From Turritopsis dohrnii (taxonomy: Eukaryota; Cnidaria; Hydrozoa; Anthoathecata; Oceaniidae), in the NCBI GenBank assembly GCA_027922465.2, contig BQMF02000224.1:310001-374000 (forward strand): a stretch of 64,000 nucleotides of DNA, given 5' to 3'. How positions within the stretch are numbered: position 1 is the first letter of the stretch; every line of letters begins with the position of its first letter. Below, one piece after another: positions 58,073-64,000 of the stretch. The notes under the pieces are model-generated. The model saw only the letters and a list, made by a program, of their open reading frames with translations. It did not search any database and was not told where the DNA came from. Made by a program: the position numbers and the translations under genes.

Positions 58073-59906
58073 TGTCTTGTTAAGGCCTTCTTCAAGTATT
58101 TTAAACGTACGGGAGTCATGTCACGTGACTGAGAGAAAGCAACAAAATCATAATGTAATAATTGTGTGTTGTTGTGTGTTGAAAGAAGCATGATTTACAA
58201 TGCTGTTTGCATTATTGATTATGCCAAAAAAATGATCCCATTATTAAATGTTTATATTGATTAGTTATCGATCATTCGAAAGTCAGGCAACATTGATGGA
58301 ATTTCCTGTTTCGTGTCTGGACACTGTATTACTTTTGATTTGGTAATTAGAAAATGGAAGCTGCATGTCCAGTTCTATTTTTGTTTGTTTTGATTTTGCT
58401 GTGACTGTATATGTCATTTGATATTGATGGGTATGTTTTTGAAGAAGCATGTGATAAAAGTGATTTCACACGATAGGCTATTGAAATCAGCATAAACAAA
58501 TTCGAAAATAACTTTTTATAATGGGTTTCCTGATAATGACCATAACTTGAGAAACCATTTTGTATAAAAGAAAAACAACGACTGTGTATTATACCGAACC
58601 AACATTCATTGATTCCAGTTGAACTAGTTTGGTTAAATCGTACTAACCTCATTAATCCAAACTTTTTGAATAAAGGTTCACCGAGGACTTGGAAGACGGT
58701 AGTAAACTCTTAAAAAGTTTTTTAATCAAAAAATGTTTTGTTTTGACCAATTTGAGGTTAAATGCTTGTTTTGCTAATAATTTACGATTTTCTAAATTAT
58801 GCTTTAACTTATCTTTTACAAGACAACTTATTTTGTACTTTACTTTTAGTAAAAGAATGATATTACACCGGTTAAGGACCACTTATTTGTCTGAAAAAAA
58901 AGATTTTTGCCAGGTGGAATTTCAAATTAATCAATTTACCAGTCAAAATTGCCGATGCCTATTTGGAGATTTGATTTGACATTGTTTAAAAAAATGCAGA
59001 TGTTGACAAGATTAGCGTTACTTTTGGAGATGCAAAACACGAGGTCTAATGTTCAGTACTGTAGGAATTTCATAAATGTCATTCCAGACAGGTATTGTAA
59101 TTTACAGAGATGAGTGTTTACTGACATTTTGCTTCCTCCATCTTTGAATTGAATTTATTTTTGGCTCATTGTACTTGTTATTATGTTTATCAATTGCGCA
59201 AGCGTCAATTCTTTATAAAAATTTTAATCATTGTTGTTTGACAGGTTCAGCCTCTTTAATTTCCTCTAATTTCTTAATACTTCCCAACTTCCACCAAAAT
59301 AATTCCCTTTTTGTACTTCTGTCTCAGATATCGGAAGCATACAACTTTCCAACTTTCCAGGCAGGAATAGACACTCCAGTAAATATTTGTTACTGTTGGA
59401 TGTAAATAACGATTCTTTTCAGACAATCTCAGTTATTGTAAACAAACAAATTTACAGTACAAACTATATTTATCCATCTACTCATATAACAAAGTCTGTG
59501 TCATGGTGAGTAGGGATCCTGTTGCATTTTTCAAATTCCTGAGTGCAGGAGATGCTTTTGAAATGATCCTTCCACATTTTACGGAAACATGAGTAAGAAA
59601 ACTTTCCATTGTTTCGATTTGTGATTTAAATATTATTCGTATTACATTTCTTGGCTGGTGCCTGTTTGGATACCAACAGAAGAATTTAAAACTGTGTCAG
59701 AAACTCGTTACAAATACGTTGGTGAAATGTTGCATTTTAGCCAATTGATATTTTCAGGCATATGTATCGATGTGTGGTATGCTTATCTAGAACACCACTC
59801 AACAAAAATAATTTTAATACACGTACCTATGAAACCTCAAACGATGCATTATATTTCAAATACAATTTTTACTACTCACCAAAAGAAAATTGTTGTTTTT
59901 TTTCAG

Positions 59907-60002
59907 ACATTTAATTGCGCGGCCTCTGTTTGCGCGGTAATCCTTCAAATCATTGAACCATTGGTGGCTGTAATCATGGATGATTCTGACGAAACAAGTT
60001 AA
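59907..60002 (+). CDS. Possible terminal exon with a hydrophobic segment
   Basis: A strong T-run and CAG acceptor precede a frame reading TFNCAASVCAVILQIIEPLV then AVIMDDSDETS and TAA. A membrane-like helix followed by an acidic tail is plausible for a small membrane protein. The upstream frame is continuous, so it is not certain that splicing occurs. No partner exons identified. Confidence 0.22.
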   Translation, partial: TFNCAASVCAVILQIIEPLVAVIMDDSDETS

Positions 60003-63000
60003 AAAGTTGTTTTGTAGTAATTGTGGTTAGGGAAGCGTTTTTCCTCATTCTTACAAACATTATTAAACTTTGCAAGGAATTTAAGAAGTAGTTCAGGTTT
60101 CGCTGTCCTCTGTTTCTTGTGTTTCTTCAACTCCCTTTGTTCGATAATTGTATTTTTTAACTACACATGTAAATACTCAGAAAATATCCCAAAGGTCAAA
60201 CATGAATTAGAAACAGCAGTTATCCTTAAGCATGCGCTGTACAATATGTGATCTGTTGTGCACACATAAGACGACAAATGGAAATGGCATAGAAAGGGCA
60301 TATAAATTAAGCTGCAACCAACGTCATTGTGATTCATTATTGGCTGTTGATTTTTTTGTACTTCCTATGACTAACTTTTTACAACATAACTTTTTGTAGG
60401 TTCATCATGTAAGATTATGAATGGAAAATTGAATTCAGTGCAGATGAAAATTAGATATTTGAGATGAAATAAAATGATGTTAACATTACATGAACTTTCA
60501 CGGATCAGTCAAAATTGGAGGAACAGAAAAACATTCCTAATCGTCAATCAAGATTGAATTCCTCTTTTAGCTAGTTGTTGGTCAATAATTTCAGGTAGCC
60601 TTTGAGATATTCTTATAACAGCCTGTTGTATCATTGTTTCCAGGTCGATCGTATTTGTCTTGTTTTGTGGAGTAGGTCCAAAATGAGATTTTTCTTGACC
60701 TTCTAGCATTTTCTAATTCAATCTTGCTAAAATATAAAAATTAATAGTAGGTGTATAGTTGGAGTATATAAGAAAGTTTAACCCCTCCACTTTTTCTGAT
60801 TGACCTTGAGTAAGTCCATGCTTAATATAAAGCGTTCTTACATTGAACAATGTTATTGGAAGGTGCAGGAGCTGATACTGAAATCAAAACTGCTTACAAA
60901 GGAAAATAAAATTCACAATTTGACGGAGTAGATGAAGGAAATAAAAAACACGCTGAATACTCTAATCACCATAATCATGTAATGATGACGTCAATACATA
61001 CACTGATGTAAAGTAGTTATAGGTTACACACAATATGATGAGAATCTGTTTTGTTTTATTTTGTTTGCGTCTTTTTAAAATTTGATATGCCTAATCAAAC
61101 AAAGTACTTCCTTTTTATTCTCTGTCTTTTTTTCTAATGCCTTTGCAGTTTAATTTTAGACAGATTATTACATCGTAGTAAAGAACAGAACAACGGGATA
61201 GATAGATCCCTATTTATCTTACGAAAGATTTTCAGGGTATTCATCTACCACGATCCGATCACTTAGGGAATCATATACCATTGACAAAATCTAGAATAGC
61301 GGTTTGCAAAATATAACAACCGAACATTTGATGAAGATTGTGTTACGTTAGTTAGCTTATGTTTTTTGCAGTGTCATTTAAAAGCTGTTTGCTAACTAAT
61401 CATATCGTAACAATAGGTGAGTGTTTTTTGACATTTGTATAAATATCGTCTGAAACCATTATAAGGAGATTTAAAGCATCTGCTCTACATGTGATGGTGC
61501 GCGAAATTCTGTTGGTTAAGAGGCCACTGTACATTAGTTATGTGGTTGAGCTTCAATTTTTTTCATTGGGTATTTAAACGAAAAGAAAAGATTACTGACG
61601 ATTTGCCAATAAACCACTTCAGCCTTTATACAAAACTTTCCACAAATTATTACTAAATCAGTTCATCCACACAATCAAAAAAAGCTCAGGCCACTGACGA
61701 AGAATATTAAATCATTCTCACCGCAACTTGAATCAAATAATGAGATAAGGGCACGCCTTAGGGTTTGTCAAACTCTTATAAAAGAATACTTTCTTTCTCT
61801 TTAAACGCATTTCCCATTGGATGTTTACCAATTATGTACCTCTGAAATAGTCGACATACTTTCGTAATTCGTTTATGAAAGAAAAATTATCCTTTCAAGT
61901 AAAAGTTGTTCCGACGCAACTGCGATAATTGAAAATTAACTTACTTTTGATACAGACGCATATCGAGACAAAAAAAAATAGCTATATGTTTTCTCAAACA
62001 AATAATGCTCTATTTTTGTTGAGACAAATTCTTTCCCAGACCCCTTTTGTTGTATTTTTTTCTCACACTGAAAATCAAATGGTAATCCATTGGTGTATTC
62101 GAAAATATGCCATTAATTTTAATGAGAATTTAAGGAGTAGATTATACAAGAAGACATCGAAGGAGCAGCAGTGTTTTATATGGAAAAGAAGAGAAACTAG
62201 TTGCAGCCAGCAGGGGTAACTTGACTTTACAATATTATCAAAAGTTTAGACGTGAAGGGGAGATCTAGAGCTTAGGCAAACAGATATGGATAAAAGTTGA
62301 GCTATTCTTCAAATAAAAAAATTAAAACGTACTGATGACCTGAAGAACATTTAAGATTAGAAATGAATCACTCTTCTATTATTTATCTACTTTTTCACCT
62401 AATCCTAGATCCGCCCCAGTTCCAGATATTCACTCACGCCTCTGTAGAAAATTAGAAATTCAGCCTCGTTTTCAAAACGTCACCTTCAGAAACATTTACT
62501 GCTAGATTGAATTATATGACTGTTTCCATTGATCAGATAGCTCATTTATTTCTCATAAATGTAAAAACATTTTAAGGACTAGCTAACGGTATGGAAAATA
62601 ACATGAATATGCGTGGATATGTTTTGAAAGTAATGAGACGAAAGCATTTGGAATTAAACTTTGGTCGATCATGTTTGTGAACGGAAAATGAAAATTAAGG
62701 TTTGTTGTTTTCGAAACATTCGACAATCGAAGCATTCGACAATATTTCAAGTTATGGTTTCACGTTTGTGCATATTAACGTTTGTTCCGCATTCTCACAG
62801 TGAGAAGAAAAGCATTTTTGTAATAAGTAAATGTAACGAAAACGATAAAATATGTTACATACTGTACAATTTTAATTTTTATCTATTGCTTCTGACCTTG
62901 TTTTGCAGTTCCATTCAGAAATGTCTTCCTTTCATATAAAAGACATCCTTCTTTTTACTGCATTTCTTTCTTTCATATATAAAAGAAAGTTTCTCTCAGT

Positions 63001-64000
63001 TGCAATGAAAAAATAAAATTTTTATGACTTTGGTAATTGTTGGTCTCACAATGCAAGACGCTGTTTATCACTCTTTTTATTCAGCAAAAAGCAGCATTGA
63101 TGTTGCCGAATGCTTGCTAGTTTCAAATAATCAATGAATTCCAGAAGAATAATCAGTATTAAAAGGATCAGGAAATCTATGAAAATCAATTCAATGTTTT
63201 AAAAAAGGGGTCAAAAGTTCAATTCCTTTCAAAAAGTCTCAAATAAATATAGATGCACAGCATTCTGGAAAGTCTAGAAAAGTTCCCTTGACAGATTAAA
63301 AATACAAAAAAAGTCAGTCACTGTTTTCAAATAAGCAGTCTGTCTTAGCAGGTATCAAATATGGTTATAATAAAGAATGACGCACGGATAGCGTAATGTC
63401 GAGTCTAGAGATTAACCAAACCGAAATAAATTTAACCACCATGCTGTTCGATGTAATGAGGATTTGCATACCACTGCATTTTTTATTTCAGATAAAATTG
63501 GTCTATTTATAAATCATTATTTAAAGACTGCAATTTTTTTCTTCTTTCTGCATTAAGCATAAAAAATAGGTCTAGCTAACGTTTAAGAGGAGTTAAACCG
63601 TAACCAAACCTGTTGCGTTGGATTCAATGTAAGAAATGAAGGATATTTCAATTTTGCACTACATTATTAGGGTGTGGCAGTTTAGATAAAGGGTATAACT
63701 CCAAAAGAAACACTTTCAGACAATTTCAAAGACTTTCAAGTAGAGACAAACTGAAAACGTTGTTACTTCGACTTTCAATGTTGGTGGAAAGGAAAAAACT
63801 GTGGAATAAAGTTAGTTTTTTTACTGGATTACCATAACAATGAGGAGAGATAATACACTTTCAAAGTAATGTTAAAATTTTGTCAAAGTTTCAAGTAGGC
63901 ACTTAAAGTATGATGTAATTGAAAATACGTCAATGAAAGTATGGCGTATACGAAAGATACTGACTTGGACCGGTTATTCTGATGGTGACATATGTGGATG

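Larger units (their letters stand above)
55817..64000. other. AT-rich DNA with short repeats, no assembled gene
   Basis: Apart from the items listed separately, no element family or multi-exon gene is recognised. A lone CCTAGATCCGCCCC-like end lies near 62405. Open frames in the last 4 kb are short, with low-complexity translations. Confidence 0.35.

Overview
The window reads as AT-rich nuclear DNA of an invertebrate animal. The support is one spliced metazoan-type gene with GT-AG introns, no operons or ribosome-binding sites, and a dense load of eukaryotic transposons. The species cannot be fixed from the sequence. One gene can be assembled with confidence: a complete SLC36-type (proton-coupled) amino-acid transporter on the minus strand. 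It has eight coding exons between 18084 and 7753 with phases that join exactly to a 471-residue protein. Everything else of substance is mobile or repetitive DNA.

Layout. 1-5000: mostly featureless AT-rich DNA with one GACGTC-rich TIR element (1827-2715) that carries a tRNA-like segment, followed by a SINE-like fragment. 5019-7560: an internally deleted non-LTR retrotransposon (coiled-coil ORF1, Cys/His finger, endonuclease remnant, 3' end of ORF2). 7753-18084: the transporter. Its first intron holds a three-level nest: a 4.2-kb TIR element, inside it a GACGTC element, inside that a TTA-flanked MITE. 18685-22050 (arm A) and 33945-42642 (arm B) are inverted paralogous copies; one internal block is flipped and each arm carries different insertions. 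Between them lie about 4.5 kb without recognisable features and a head-to-tail array of non-autonomous Helitron-like units (26552-32951). The last unit is split by a second repeat family that carries a 128-130-bp satellite. 42752-45380 and 46353-49419 are two elements with very long inverted repeats and decayed coding remnants. 50497-52544 is a pogo-like TA element interrupted by a Helitron. From 52.5 kb to the end there is one more copy of the MITE, short tandem repeats and a few weak exon candidates.

The paralogous copies often preserve the empty insertion site of their partner, so several element boundaries and target-site duplications are fixed to the base. The least familiar item is the family seen at 13020-17254 and 39290-41912. 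It has 7-bp target duplications, CAGGGATG termini and two convergent gene remnants, one resembling the Cys/His region at the N-terminus of RAG1 and one encoding an acidic leader.
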